Source: CAVVEQ01 sp963828855
GTDB taxonomy: Bacteria; Chloroflexota; Anaerolineae; Anaerolineales; Anaerolineaceae
Assembly (NCBI GenBank): GCA_963828855.1
Contig: CAWHGB010000002.1
Span: forward strand, 1,116,001 to 1,180,000
Length of the DNA stretch: 64,000 nt
Reading direction: 5' to 3'
In this document: positions 18,151-27,074 of the stretch, one piece after another
Position numbering within the stretch: the first letter of the stretch is position 1
Layout of the letters: the number at the start of each line of letters is the position of its first letter
Made by a program: the position numbers and the translations under genes
The notes under the pieces: generated by a model
What the model was told of the DNA's origin: nothing
Database searches by the model: none
Seen by the model: only the letters and a program-made list of their open reading frames with translations

Positions 18151-18221
18151 CTGGGGCGCCTGGATTCGAACCAAGATCCACAGATCCAAAGTCTGGTGTG
18201 CTGCCATTGCACTACGCCCCA
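18151..18221 (-). tRNA. tRNA-Gln (TTG anticodon)
   Basis: The minus strand folds as a 71-nt tRNA. The acceptor arm is TGGGGCG / CGCCCCA with discriminator G, the anticodon loop CTTTGGA gives anticodon TTG, and the T-loop is GGTTCGAATCC. The weak first pair T-A is typical of tRNA-Gln. One pair at the top of the anticodon stem is mismatched. CCA is not encoded. Confidence 0.9.
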
Positions 18222-18293
18222 GAATTCGGGGTCTATTATAAACGATAAAATCTGCCTGGTGATAATGAGGCGTTTTACTCCCGCCAGATTCTC

Positions 18294-19335
18294 TTACTTC
18301 TTTACCTTCAAACCCATTTTCTGAGCCTGGTCAAAGGTAAGCAGATCCGGATTTCCCAGGTCGGGTTTTGCATCGCTGCTTGCATTCTCCCAAAAATCAT
18401 CCGCTTCGCTTCGGTTCACATTCCCTGGTGTTTCCAACAGGTTTTCGAAATCGCCTCCCCGGCGGTTGGTTTTACACCCGCGTCTTTTGTTTTAGCGCTT
18501 GCCTTATCACTCACTCCCGGGCTTCGAACCTTGTTCAAAACCTTCCAGATAGGATGCGCGTTTTTTCCCCCACCCCGTCAGCATCCAACCCCGGCGAAAA
18601 CACCGCAGCGATCATTCCCTCCCCAGTGCAAACGATAAGGAAATCGGAGCTGATACCTGGGTGATAAATAGTCGATACTTTGCGAGGTGAGAGGATCAAT
18701 GACCCAAGCTCGCGGGATGCTGAAGCTGCTTTTTGTGCTGCCTGGCGGATCACATCCCGGGGAAGGTCCACTGGCAGATCGCCAAACGCCTTATCGATCC
18801 CGCCCTCGGAATCCATCCACATGGTGCAGCGCGCTTTGAGGGTTTGATGCAGTTTGAAAAGAGCTTTACTTAATTGGTCTTCATCCCTCCCTGCGGCAGT
18901 CTCCTTTTTCTGGGGGAATTCGGTTTTTGGAACAGTCACGGGAGGGGACGTCACGTCGGTTTTGAACCCTAAGCAGACAGAAACCGATTTACGGAATTCG
19001 GCCAGGTCGACAGGTTTTTTTAGCACCTGGCTCACCTGAAGATCTTCAGCCTCTTTTTCCAGCTGGGCATCCACGATAGCCGTGGTGAGAATGATCTTTG
19101 CCCCGGGGCACTTCCGTTGGACGCGACGAACAAGCTCCAAACCCGAGATTCCCGGAAGCCGGAAATCGGTCACGAGCAGGTCTATGTTGTGCCTGCCCAT
19201 TTCAAGGATGCCTTCCTCGGCAGATGGTGCTGCTGTGATGGAAAGATCCGCCGAAAGGTCAAGGATCGCACCCTTAAGCTCCTTCCCAAGATCGATTGTA
19301 TCTTCCACGATCAAAACGTGCAGAATTTTGCTCAT
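18294..19335 (-). CDS. Response regulator receiver fused to a roadblock/LC7-like domain, frameshifted
   Basis: Residues 1-125 are a complete receiver: acidic pair in LIVEDT, phospho-acceptor Asp in LLVTDFRLPG, Thr in LTTA and Lys in LKKPVD. After a linker, residues about 165-260 resemble a roadblock/LC7 domain (CTMWMDSEGGIDKAFGDLP, SSDFLIVCTGEGMIAAVFSPG). The uninterrupted frame ends at 18535. Coding potential continues after shifts at the T6C5 run 18561-18571 and near 18,455, ending DLLTFDQAQKMGLKVKK at 18294. There is no HTH output. It is a second member of the architecture seen at 62-2011. TATAAT lies 6 nt before the ATG, so the mRNA is probably leaderless. Confidence 0.7.
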
Positions 19336-19341
19336 TCTGCT

Positions 19342-19347
19342 ATTATA
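19342..19347 (-). promoter_or_regulatory. Putative -10 element of a leaderless promoter
   Basis: A perfect TATAAT on the minus strand ends 6 nt before the ATG at 19335. It directly follows the U-run of the upstream terminator (19351-19386), so the terminator and promoter abut. No -35 or Shine-Dalgarno was found. Confidence 0.5.
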
Positions 19348-19350
19348 GCC

Positions 19351-19386
19351 AAAAAAGCCCTGCCGCGAGGTTAAACTGGCAGGGCT
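19351..19386 (-). terminator. Intrinsic terminator of the peptide ABC operon
   Basis: On the minus strand the arms AGCCCTGCC / GGCAGGGCT form a 9-bp stem with a 13-nt loop. The stem is followed by six U's (19351-19356). It lies 20 bases past the stop of the small membrane protein that ends the ABC operon. Confidence 0.85.
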
Positions 19387-19405
19387 GGATTCGAAGGTGA
19401 TTTAA

Positions 19406-19610
19406 TCAGCGTGGTTTTGATTTGGAAAGCCACACAGCCCCGATAAATCCGATCACGATCCCAAAAAATGAGCAAAGGTAGGCAACCAGGTTCAAGAAAG
19501 AACGTGGAGGGAATGATTTGCATCACCATCAGGAAAGGCAGAATTACCCCCAGGAGCAGCATCCCGAAGGCCAGGATCACCATCATTTTTGGGTTGATGC
19601 GGGACATCAT
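19406..19610 (-). CDS. Small two-helix membrane protein at the end of the ABC operon, frameshifted
   Basis: The ATG at 19610 opens MMSRINPKMMVILAFGMLLLGVILPFLMVM. After one frame change near 19,500 the sequence continues as LNLVAYLCSFFGIVIGFIGAVWLSKSKPR with a stop at 19406. Joined, it is about 68 residues with two hydrophobic helices. The unshifted frame runs to 19371 with unlikely composition. The ATG directly follows the stop of the ABC ATPase gene, so it is cotranscribed. Function unknown. Confidence 0.55.
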
Positions 19611-20661
19611 TTATTTATACAACCAGCAGGCGACTTTGTGTTCCGGGTTGATCTCAAAATCGGGCGGCACTTCCACTTCGCAAAGGCCATCGATCTTCTT
19701 CGGACAGCGCGGATGGAAACGGCACCCCGGCGGTGGGGTGATCAGGCTGGGTGGCTCGCCGGAGGGGATATCCTTATACACTTTGGCATTGGCGGCATCC
19801 GGATCAGAGGTGGCTGCCAGGAGTGCCAGAGTATAGGGATGCGATGCGATTGAAAAGCAGGTCCTGTACTTTCGCCTGCTCGACGATTCTTGCCAGCGTA
19901 CATGACGAAGATACGGCGTGAAAAATACCGCACAGTGGAAAGATCATGGGTAATATAGATCACACCCAGGTTGTATTTCTCCTGCAGGTTGCGCAGCAGG
20001 TTAAGGATCTCCACGCGCACCGAGGCATCCAGCATTGAAACCGGTTCATCCGCGACGATCAATTTCGGCTCCAGCACCATCGCCCGCGCGATCACGATGC
20101 GTTGCTGCTGACCGCCGCTGAGCATATGCGGGAACTTGGGGAGAAAATCTTCAATGGGGAAAACTTTCACCTCCTCCAGCACTTTCCGGATGCGCTTATT
20201 CCGTTCATCCTCGGTTTTTTTGGAGTTGATCATCATCGGTTCGCTAAGGATGCGGGTCACATCCATGAAAGGCGGCATGGCACCGTAGGGATCCTGTTGG
20301 ATATAACCGACCTGCGACCGGTACCACTTAAGGTCCTTGGGTTCCATCTTGCTGATATCTTTCCCGTCGAAAACCACCCTCCCTTTGATCGGTCGGTTGA
20401 TTCCCAGGATGGTCTTCATCAGGCTGGATTTTCCACATCCGCTTTCTCCAACAACCGCGATCGCTTCCCCTTTGGCTAGATCGAAGTTCACGCCATCCAC
20501 GGCGCGAACATAACCGGCGTGACCAAAACCGAATTTCCTTAATTCAAACCAGACATGCAGATCCTGGATGGATAAAAGCGGTTGATTCTAACGGGTCTGC
20601 GGCTGCGGTAGCTGCGTTCTGTTCGATCACATCCACCGCGTTGTTTTTCATTTTTTGCCAT
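19611..20661 (-). CDS. Peptide ABC transporter ATP-binding protein (DppF/OppF type), frameshifted
   Basis: The nucleotide-binding subunit carries Walker A GESGCGKSS, Q-loop region YIQQDPYGAMPPF, signature LSGGQQQR, Walker B LIVADEPVSMLD and switch His in YITHDLS. The C-terminal oligopeptide-transporter extension with Cys residues (GCRFHPRCPKK, CEVE, ACWLYK) is found in another frame. Breaks occur near 20,652 (six A's), 20,588 and 19,890. The start at 20661 is supported by AGGAG 7 nt upstream. Joined, it is about 350 residues. It pairs with the preceding ATPase to power the two permeases upstream. Confidence 0.82.
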
Positions 20662-20675
20662 CAAGAATCTCCTGC

Positions 20676-21644
20676 CTAAACGTATAACCAGCATTTGACA
20701 AGCCGGCCTTCACGTTCTTCCACCGGTGGTTCATCTTTACAGAGATCAAAACACTTGTGAGCAGCGGTCCGCAAACCGGCAGCCTTTGGGAGGATCGAGC
20801 AGGCTGGGTGGCTGCCCGACGATAAAATCGGGTTCCACGGTCGCGCGCAGTTTGGGTACGCTTGCCATCAATTTCTTGGCGTAGGGGTGCAAAGGTTCGC
20901 TGAAGAATCGGTCCGCATCACTTACTTCAACGATCTGCCCGGCGTACATCACCGCCACCTTATCCGCCAGTTCGCTGGAAGTGGCAATATCATGAGTGAT
21001 GAGAATAAAACTGGTCTCCAACTCATTCTTGATCCGTTTTAGGACATTGAAAATATTTGCCTGGGTCAACACATCCAGCGCTGAGGTTGGTTCATCCAGG
21101 ATGATCAGGTCTGGGGCGGTTACCAGAGCCATGGCGATCGCAGAACGCTGGCGCATTCCACCGCTTAGCTCGAACGCATACCGGTCGATGAATTGGTCCG
21201 GTACATCCAACATGGGCGAACATTTTTCGCGCCTGTTTGAAGCGCGTCCTCTTTACTGGCACCGCTGTGAACCATGACCGGTTCCGCAACTTGCTCGCCC
21301 ACTTTCATGACCGGATTGAGCGAATTCATGGCTGCTTGGGGGACCATCGACATCTTCACCCAGCGAACATCTTTTCGATACGCCTCGTCATCCAGCGCCA
21401 TTGTATCCACGCCATTCAGGATCACCTTGCCGCTGTAGCGTTCGATGTTCTTGGGAAGCAAACGCAGGATAGCCTTCGCCAGGGAGGTCTTCCCGCAGCC
21501 GGATTCGCCCAATACGACAACTGCTTCCTTGAATCCCAGGTTGAAATTCACGCCATCGACAGCGCGAACAACACCTGTTTTTCCTACTTTAAAGTGTAAT
21601 ACCAGATCTTCAATCTTTAACAGGGGGGTATCATTCTTTGCCAT
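20676..21644 (-). CDS. Peptide ABC transporter ATP-binding protein (DppD/OppD type), frameshifted
   Basis: MAKNDTPLLKIEDLVLHFK begins at ATG 21644, overlapping the permease stop (TAATG). Walker A is GESGCGKTS, the signature LSGGMRQR, Walker B LIILDEPTSALD and switch His LITHDIA. The C-terminal Cys-containing extension (GCRFADRCSQ, DLCKDEPPVEE, CWLYV) appears after a last frame change near 20,755. Another break lies near 21,210-21,240. Joined, the length is about 323 residues, normal for DppD/OppD. It probably forms a heterodimer with the downstream ATPase on the cytoplasmic face of the permeases. Confidence 0.83.
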
Positions 21645-22991
21645 TATTGACCTCGCAGGCGGGGGTTGAAGATGCGGTCGAGAGCGAAGCCCACCATTGC
21701 GAAGGCCAAACCGGTGAACATCAGAAGGACACTGGGTTCCAGCACCCAGTAATACCAACCATTGTACAGCGCCCCATTGGCATAGGAATCATTAATGATC
21801 TTGCCCCAGGTGGGCAGGACCGGGTCACCAAGCCCCAGGATCGCCAGGGATGCCTCGAGGAACACGTAACTGGGGATAAGAAGGATGAATTGGGGGATGA
21901 GCACCGGGATTACGCGCGGCAGCATGTATTGGAAAATGATGCGGGTATCACCCGCCCCGTAAGCCTTGGCTGCTTCAATATAGGGCGATTCCTTGGTCTG
22001 CAGGAACATCGCCCGGAAGGTTTTAATTTGCGAACCGAATATCCCCAGGATGATCACCGTCCCGAGGATCACACCGATGCTGCGTGAATAAAATGTACCC
22101 ACCATGATCAGAATAGGTAGAAAGGGCAGGATCATGTTGATCTCGACGATTCGCTGGGTCACATTATCCAGCCAACCTCCATACCAGGTACTCACCGCGG
22201 CGATGGACATGGAAATGATCGTGGTGCCGACAGCCGCCAATAATCCAAAAAGAAGCGCCACCGGGGCACCCCAAAGCAGTGGGATTAATAAATCCCTGCG
22301 CAGGTGGTCCGTTCCCGCAATGCCGCTCACATCTCCAAAGGCAATGAATTCCGCATCCATATCCGACCCCGGCTCAAAGGTCACCCCTTCGATTTCAAGG
22401 ACGTAGTCCCCTTTCAGGGGTTGCGGAGGGTTCGATTCCGGGTCCTGGAAAAGAGCCACCTCCGGCACCTCTCCTCCAAGTTTTTGGATCAACGCTTTAT
22501 CCTGCGAGATACGGTAGGTTTCCGTTTGACCTATAGCCATATTCTTTAATCGGATGTTTCTTCCATCCGGAGTTCGCAAGGATACTGCCACGAATGGGAT
22601 GCTTTTCTGTGAATTTGGATGTGAAATAGACCACAAGATCGTTTTGGTAACTGTCGGTATTAAAAGTGAAACGGCAGCGAGATCTTGATGACCGAGGAAC
22701 CGTCGGATTTGGTATCCACCGTCTTATAATCCGGGTGCTGACTGCTATCCAACTGGATCGTTTCCGATAACTTGTTCAAACGGAACAGGTTGGTCCAGGC
22801 GGGTTGGGCGAATTTGGGAGAATCTTTCCAATCCTGTTCAGTTCCCCGCCACAGCCGGATGGCATCACTTATAGGGGTAACGCACGATTGCCAGTTATGG
22901 AAAGAACGATCAATAGCGCGATCATTCCAAGTCCGACAACCGCCGAGGGGTATTTCAACAGCTCTTTGAAACCTCTGCTGATAGCTTTCAT
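21644..22991 (-). CDS. Peptide ABC transporter permease (DppC/OppC type) with large extracytoplasmic insert, frameshifted
   Basis: The start ATG 22991 overlaps the upstream permease stop (ATGA) and gives MKAISRGFKELLKYPSAVVG with a first membrane helix. Instead of the short loop usual in this family, about 150 residues follow, predicted outside the membrane (LWRGTEQDWKDSPKF, LVVYFTS, LEIEGVTFEPGSDMDAE). The canonical GTDHLRRDLLIPLLWGAPVAL and the permease core with the EAA-type loop EAAKAYGAGDTRI come next. Frames change near 22,880 and 22,640. Joined length is about 449 residues against about 300 for typical DppC. The insert may contact the unusually large binding protein of this operon. Confidence 0.78.
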
Positions 22992-24145
22992 GCCTTGGAC
23001 TCCCCACCACCAATCTTCACCCGCGGATCAACGATGGCGTAGACAAAATCAAGAATGAACACGGTGATCGCCAGTAGATAGGCATAAACGACCGTGATGC
23101 CCAGGATGACCGGAGTATCGAAAAGGCCGATCGCCTGGAACTGCGCCCGGCCGATACCAGGCCAGACGAAAAGGGTTTCGATGATCGGGCCTCCCACGAT
23201 GATTGTGATCATCAATAAGGCAAAACTGGTGATTATCGTCGGAAGAGTTGGTCGAAGGATGTATTTACGTTCAATCTCCCGCGAGGTTAAACCCTTGGCT
23301 TTGGCCATATCGACGTAATCCTCACTGGAATAGATCAGGAAAAATGTTCGCCAGGTGAAGATTTCGATAAAAATCCCTGCAATTAATAAAGCGGAAACCG
23401 GGAGAACCATATGCCTGCCAAGGCTCACGATATATGAAAGAGGGTCGCTTGGAGGCGGAGAATCCACCATCCCGGAAAAGGGTAGGACCTTCAGAATCGC
23501 TGAAAATATCAATACCAGGAAGATGCCGTAAAACCATCCCGGTGCAGAGGAAAGCGGCGTGAGGGCGATCAGGATCTTATCCCAAACGCTGCCGTATTTT
23601 CTGGAAAGAATGAGTGAAAAGAATAGGGCGGTAAAAAATAGAAGCAGAGCTTCCACCCCAAATAATAGCAAAGTGGTTGGCAATCTTTCTAGGATGATAA
23701 TTCGCACAGCAGTTGAACCGCTGTTGCTCGTCATCTGGGTTGCGCGACCAAGATCAAGTGTGATCGCATTCAATAAATACTGCCCGCTACGTACGATAAA
23801 CGGTTTATCCATGCCGAAACGTTTTTCCTGGATGGAAATCATTTCGTTGATTTTCGTTTCCCTTGCCTCCTGGGATACATTCCGCATGGCCGGGTCGTTG
23901 GCGATTCTTTGGTTCACATCTTCGCGAATCTGGGCTCGGCGGATCTCATCCACATAGCCGCCCATATTCGCGATCAACACGGTTAAATACAAAGCAACAA
24001 CAACCGTGAAGAAGAGGGTCAAAATCCGAACAGAAGTGTATTTGGCCACCCGGGCAAAGGTACTGCCCCCGCTTCTGACCTTAACTTCCTTTTCGGTCAA
24101 CTCACCTGTTTCCAAAGGAGGGTTTGCTTCAGACATGGGGTCCAC
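22988..24145 (-). CDS. Peptide ABC transporter permease (DppB/OppB type)
   Basis: This 385-residue inner-membrane permease is intact. A cytoplasmic N-terminus precedes the first helix (SVRILTLFFTVVVALYLTVLIA). A periplasmic-side region follows with GMDKPFIVRSGQYLLNAITLDLGRA. Several helices and the EAA-type loop MAKAKGLTSREIERKYILRPTLP contact the ATPases. The start is GTG 24145 or ATG 24136; GTG has a purine-rich GAAAG 4 nt upstream. It lies downstream of a long perfect hairpin that separates it from the binding-protein gene and is coupled by ATGA overlap to the second permease. Confidence 0.88.
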   Translation of the reverse strand: MDPMSEANPPLETGELTEKEVKVRSGGSTFARVAKYTSVRILTLFFTVVVALYLTVLIANMGGYVDEIRRAQIREDVNQRIANDPAMRNVSQEARETKINEMISIQEKRFGMDKPFIVRSGQYLLNAITLDLGRATQMTSNSGSTAVRIIILERLPTTLLLFGVEALLLFFTALFFSLILSRKYGSVWDKILIALTPLSSAPGWFYGIFLVLIFSAILKVLPFSGMVDSPPPSDPLSYIVSLGRHMVLPVSALLIAGIFIEIFTWRTFFLIYSSEDYVDMAKAKGLTSREIERKYILRPTLPTIITSFALLMITIIVGGPIIETLFVWPGIGRAQFQAIGLFDTPVILGITVVYAYLLAITVFILDFVYAIVDPRVKIGGGESKA

Positions 24146-24165
24146 TCGGCTTTCTTCAGAGAGAT

Positions 24166-24200
24166 ACCCGGCAGGGACGGGGACCCCGTCCCTGCCGGGT
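24166..24200. repeat. Perfect long inverted repeat between binding-protein and permease genes
   Basis: The 17-base arms ACCCGGCAGGGACGGGG (24166-24182) and CCCCGTCCCTGCCGGGT (24184-24200) surround a single A. The transcript of the minus-strand operon would form a very stable hairpin right after the binding-protein stop. No U-run follows. It may protect the upstream mRNA or partly block read-through, or be a copy of a dispersed palindromic repeat. Confidence 0.85.
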
Positions 24201-24214
24201 CTTTCAACTAATAA

Positions 24215-26768
24215 TTATGGGGCAACGACGACGAACTCGAAGTTGACAAAGGTGGGCAGAGCCACAACCTTGGAAGCAACAGCGACGGAGAGTTTGCTCG
24301 CGCCGGCAGCCAGGGCAGTGGTCTGGTCAGCGGTCAGCTCAATTACAGCTGCGCCGTCACCGGTGATCGTGGCAGCCCCATCCAGGGCGACTGCGCCATT
24401 GGCGTCCACCACAAGGTAGGAAACGCCGGCCAGTTCGTCCGCGGGATAAGGCTCACCGTTGAAGGTGATCGCCACGTTGAAGGTAGCAGGTTGACCCTGG
24501 GTGACGGTCGCGGGACCATCAACGACAGCGGTGGCAACCTTCGCCTGGCTGAAGCCAGACCATTTACTCGCCAGGTCAGGATAGTCCGCGAAGTACTTGA
24601 GGACCATCGAGCCTTCCACGGGGAAGACCTGGTCGATGTAGAGCGGGCCGGTGCCAACCCACATGTGTTTGTGGGTATCGTAGAAGGCAGCCAGGTTAGC
24701 GTAACGGGCAGCTGCTTCATCCGCGGTCACATACTGACCCATGACTTCGGGGAACGGAATGAATTTCTCAGCTGCGGCTTTCTCGAGGTACTGCTTCTGG
24801 ATATCCAGGCTCTCGCCGGCGATCAGGCTGGTCTTCGGAACAGCAGCGCCATCGGAATCGGTGGTGCTGAATTTGAGCGTGCCGTCAACCTGGGCGAGGT
24901 ATGCCGGGGTGATCCCGTGCCAGGGGGCGGTGCCATAGGAATAGGCATAGCCCGAAACGTTCTGGGAGGGATACCAGGTCGTCATACTGTTCTCAGCATC
25001 CAGGGCATACAGGTCATCGTAGGTGTCGATGGTCAGTGGGTTGGTGGAGGTGATGCAGACGCCCTTGAAGTGAGTCATCAAAGTGTCGAAGGAAGCCTGG
25101 TACTCGGTATCCAGGGCTTTCGAGTCGGCTTTGCCGAGGTCGAAGGTCAGGATCATGTGCATGACGAAGTCAGCCACGGACATGTTGCTGCCGTCGTGCC
25201 ATTTGGTATCGAACAGGCTGGCGGGATACACGACCGTGCTCTTGGTCTTGGCGGTGAGGCCTTCGGGGAATTTCTCGGCAACGGTGATCCATTTCTGGTT
25301 CACGGCATCCCAATCCGCCCAGCATTCGCCGGGGACGGTGATGCTATCGACGAATTCAAGGTTCACCCAATCGAGGTTCTTAACGATGGGCAGACCTTTT
25401 TGCGCAACCAGGGTGGCGCTCTCAAGCCGTTGGGGCAGAGCCAAGCCGGTATAGGGGTCGAACATTACAGCGAAGTCCTGGGTGCCTTTCTGCGGCATGG
25501 AATCGTCGATCCAGTTGGAACCGGAAACCGGATTCCAGGCATCCACGAGGAGCGCTGATTGGGCGATCTTAACCTGTCCGCCTTCCTGGTCGTTGATCTT
25601 CAGGGTGTACGGCCAGAAAGTGGTTCCGGCGATGCCGGCAGCCAGGTCAGCAGCAACACTGATCTTCGTGCTGAAGGGGCTGAAGCTGGTGTTGTCGTTG
25701 GTCATAACACCGTGCCAGGATTCCACCATGTGCATCGGGATGGCCTGGTTGAACAGGGCATCGCGCTCGTCCAGATTGGCGAAGTTGTTCGTCATCAATT
25801 TGGATAAGAACATCGTCATATTCTGCAGTGGGTTTATAGAGCGAGAACAGGGGGATCAACTGGATGCGGTCGGTGTTGTATTGCGCGAACATGTTGCCGT
25901 TATCGCGGGAGATGGCGGTGCTGATCCAGCCGGCGGTGTAGTAGTGGAATTTGCAGGCATCGAGGTCGGAACCCTGCCAGATCGGGGCTGCTTCAGAGCG
26001 AACCTTCAGCTGGCGATCGGTGGTAAAGCCGAGGGCATCGAGTTGATTGGCGAAGTATTCACCGATCTCTTTGCGTTTGTCTTCGGTGCGGATGAGGCCG
26101 ATGATGGTGACGGGTTTGCCCTGGTACTGCAATTTTCCGTTGGCATCCTTGGTGGCGCCGAGGGCAGCCATTTCTTCATCGACAACCATCTGGGCTTTTT
26201 CCATGTTGTAACCGTATTCCGCGATGACCTTGCCGACAGCAGGGGCATAGCGGGCATAATCCGGCACGTAGGTATCCAGCACGGTGTAGCGCGGGGTGGC
26301 GAGGCCGCCAAAGATCTCCTGCACGATGTAATCGCGGTCGATCATATAGTTCATGGCAGCGCGCATCTTGGCGCTGGTGAAGGGATTCAGGACAGTGGTG
26401 TCTTTACAGGCAGCCACGTTGACCATCAACTGGTCAAAACCACCAACCGAGGTAACATACTGCAGGTTGGGGTCGGCCTTGACGGTCGCCAGATCCTCTG
26501 CTTTATCGCAGGTCACCGGGTACATATCCACGGCGCCGGCAGAGATCTGGGCGATGGCCGGGGCGCAATCGGGGATCGCGCTGAACACGACTTCATCTAC
26601 CCACGCACCGGTGCGGGTGGAAGCGGGCACCTCGGTGGGTGCTTCGGTCGCAACGGGTTCCGCTGGTTCAGCGGGAGCTTCAGTTGCGGCCGGGGTCGCC
26701 TGGGCGCAGGCAGTCAGGATCATGCTTGCGACAATCAGGAGACCCAAAACGGTCATAAGTTTCTTCAT
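24215..26768 (-). CDS. ABC transporter substrate-binding lipoprotein, family 5 (peptide type), frameshifted
   Basis: The signal peptide and lipobox (MKKLMTVLGLLIVASMILTAC) are followed by an Ala/Thr/Glu/Pro-rich linker and a family-5 solute-binding fold (KMRAAMNYMIDRDYIVQEI, AEYGYNMEKAQMVVDEE, ADFVMHMILTFDLG). A frame change near 25,805 splits it. Joined, it is about 850 residues, far above the usual 500-600. The last 110 residues (VVDGPATVTQGQPATFNVAITF ...) look like an added Ig-like beta domain. The ATG at 26768 has GGAGG 9 nt upstream. It is the first gene of the peptide ABC operon and probably the most highly expressed. The bound peptide or other ligand is unknown. Confidence 0.82.
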
Positions 26769-26843
26769 GATCAATCTCCTCCATCTAAATTTTTGGTTTT
26801 GGTCATACTGCGTACTTAAAACGAAAATCGACAGCTTCAGGAA

Positions 26844-26855
26844 ATCACCTCCTTT
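26844..26855 (-). promoter_or_regulatory. Full-length Shine-Dalgarno-like element inside the 5' leader
   Basis: The minus strand reads AAAGGAGGTGAT, complementary to nearly the whole 3' tail of 16S rRNA. It lies about 76 nt upstream of the proper start of the binding protein, which has its own GGAGG. The frame is open from a CTG just after this element into the binding-protein gene. It may be a ribosome standby site or drive a non-ATG leader. Confidence 0.4.
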
Positions 26856-26913
26856 GCTTCGCGCACAGGGATGCTACAATTTCTCACCAGATGAACCTCT
26901 AGAGAGCAAAAAA

Positions 26914-26942
26914 AGTGTAGCATAACAAAAAACCAAAGTCAA
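26914..26942 (-). promoter_or_regulatory. Sigma-70-type promoter of the peptide ABC operon
   Basis: On the minus strand TTGACT (26937-26942), a 17-nt spacer and TACACT (26914-26919) with an upstream TG (extended -10) form a strong housekeeping promoter. The predicted start near 26,907 leaves a leader of about 140 nt before the binding-protein ATG. The rest of 26,943-27,074 is AT-rich with no gene seen. Confidence 0.75.
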
Positions 26943-27074
26943 GCAGTCACCCATCAGGAAGATTCGAGGGAAAGACATTCAAATTATCCTTGCTTGGGCC
27001 GCTGTTTGAAATTGTTCTTGAAAGTATACAATATTTTTCCGTTTCTGAAGATTAAAATTTACCAATTGTCTATA

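Noticed and set aside
24491..26819. Long plus-strand open frames (24491-25558 and 25482-26819)
   Set aside because: They mirror the substrate-binding protein gene; their Gly/His/Val-rich composition is that of an antisense shadow.
26844..26855. Fragment of a 16S rRNA 3' end (ATCACCTCCTTT on the plus strand)
   Set aside because: Only the anti-Shine-Dalgarno tail matches; no other rRNA sequence flanks it, so it is better read as a Shine-Dalgarno on the other strand.
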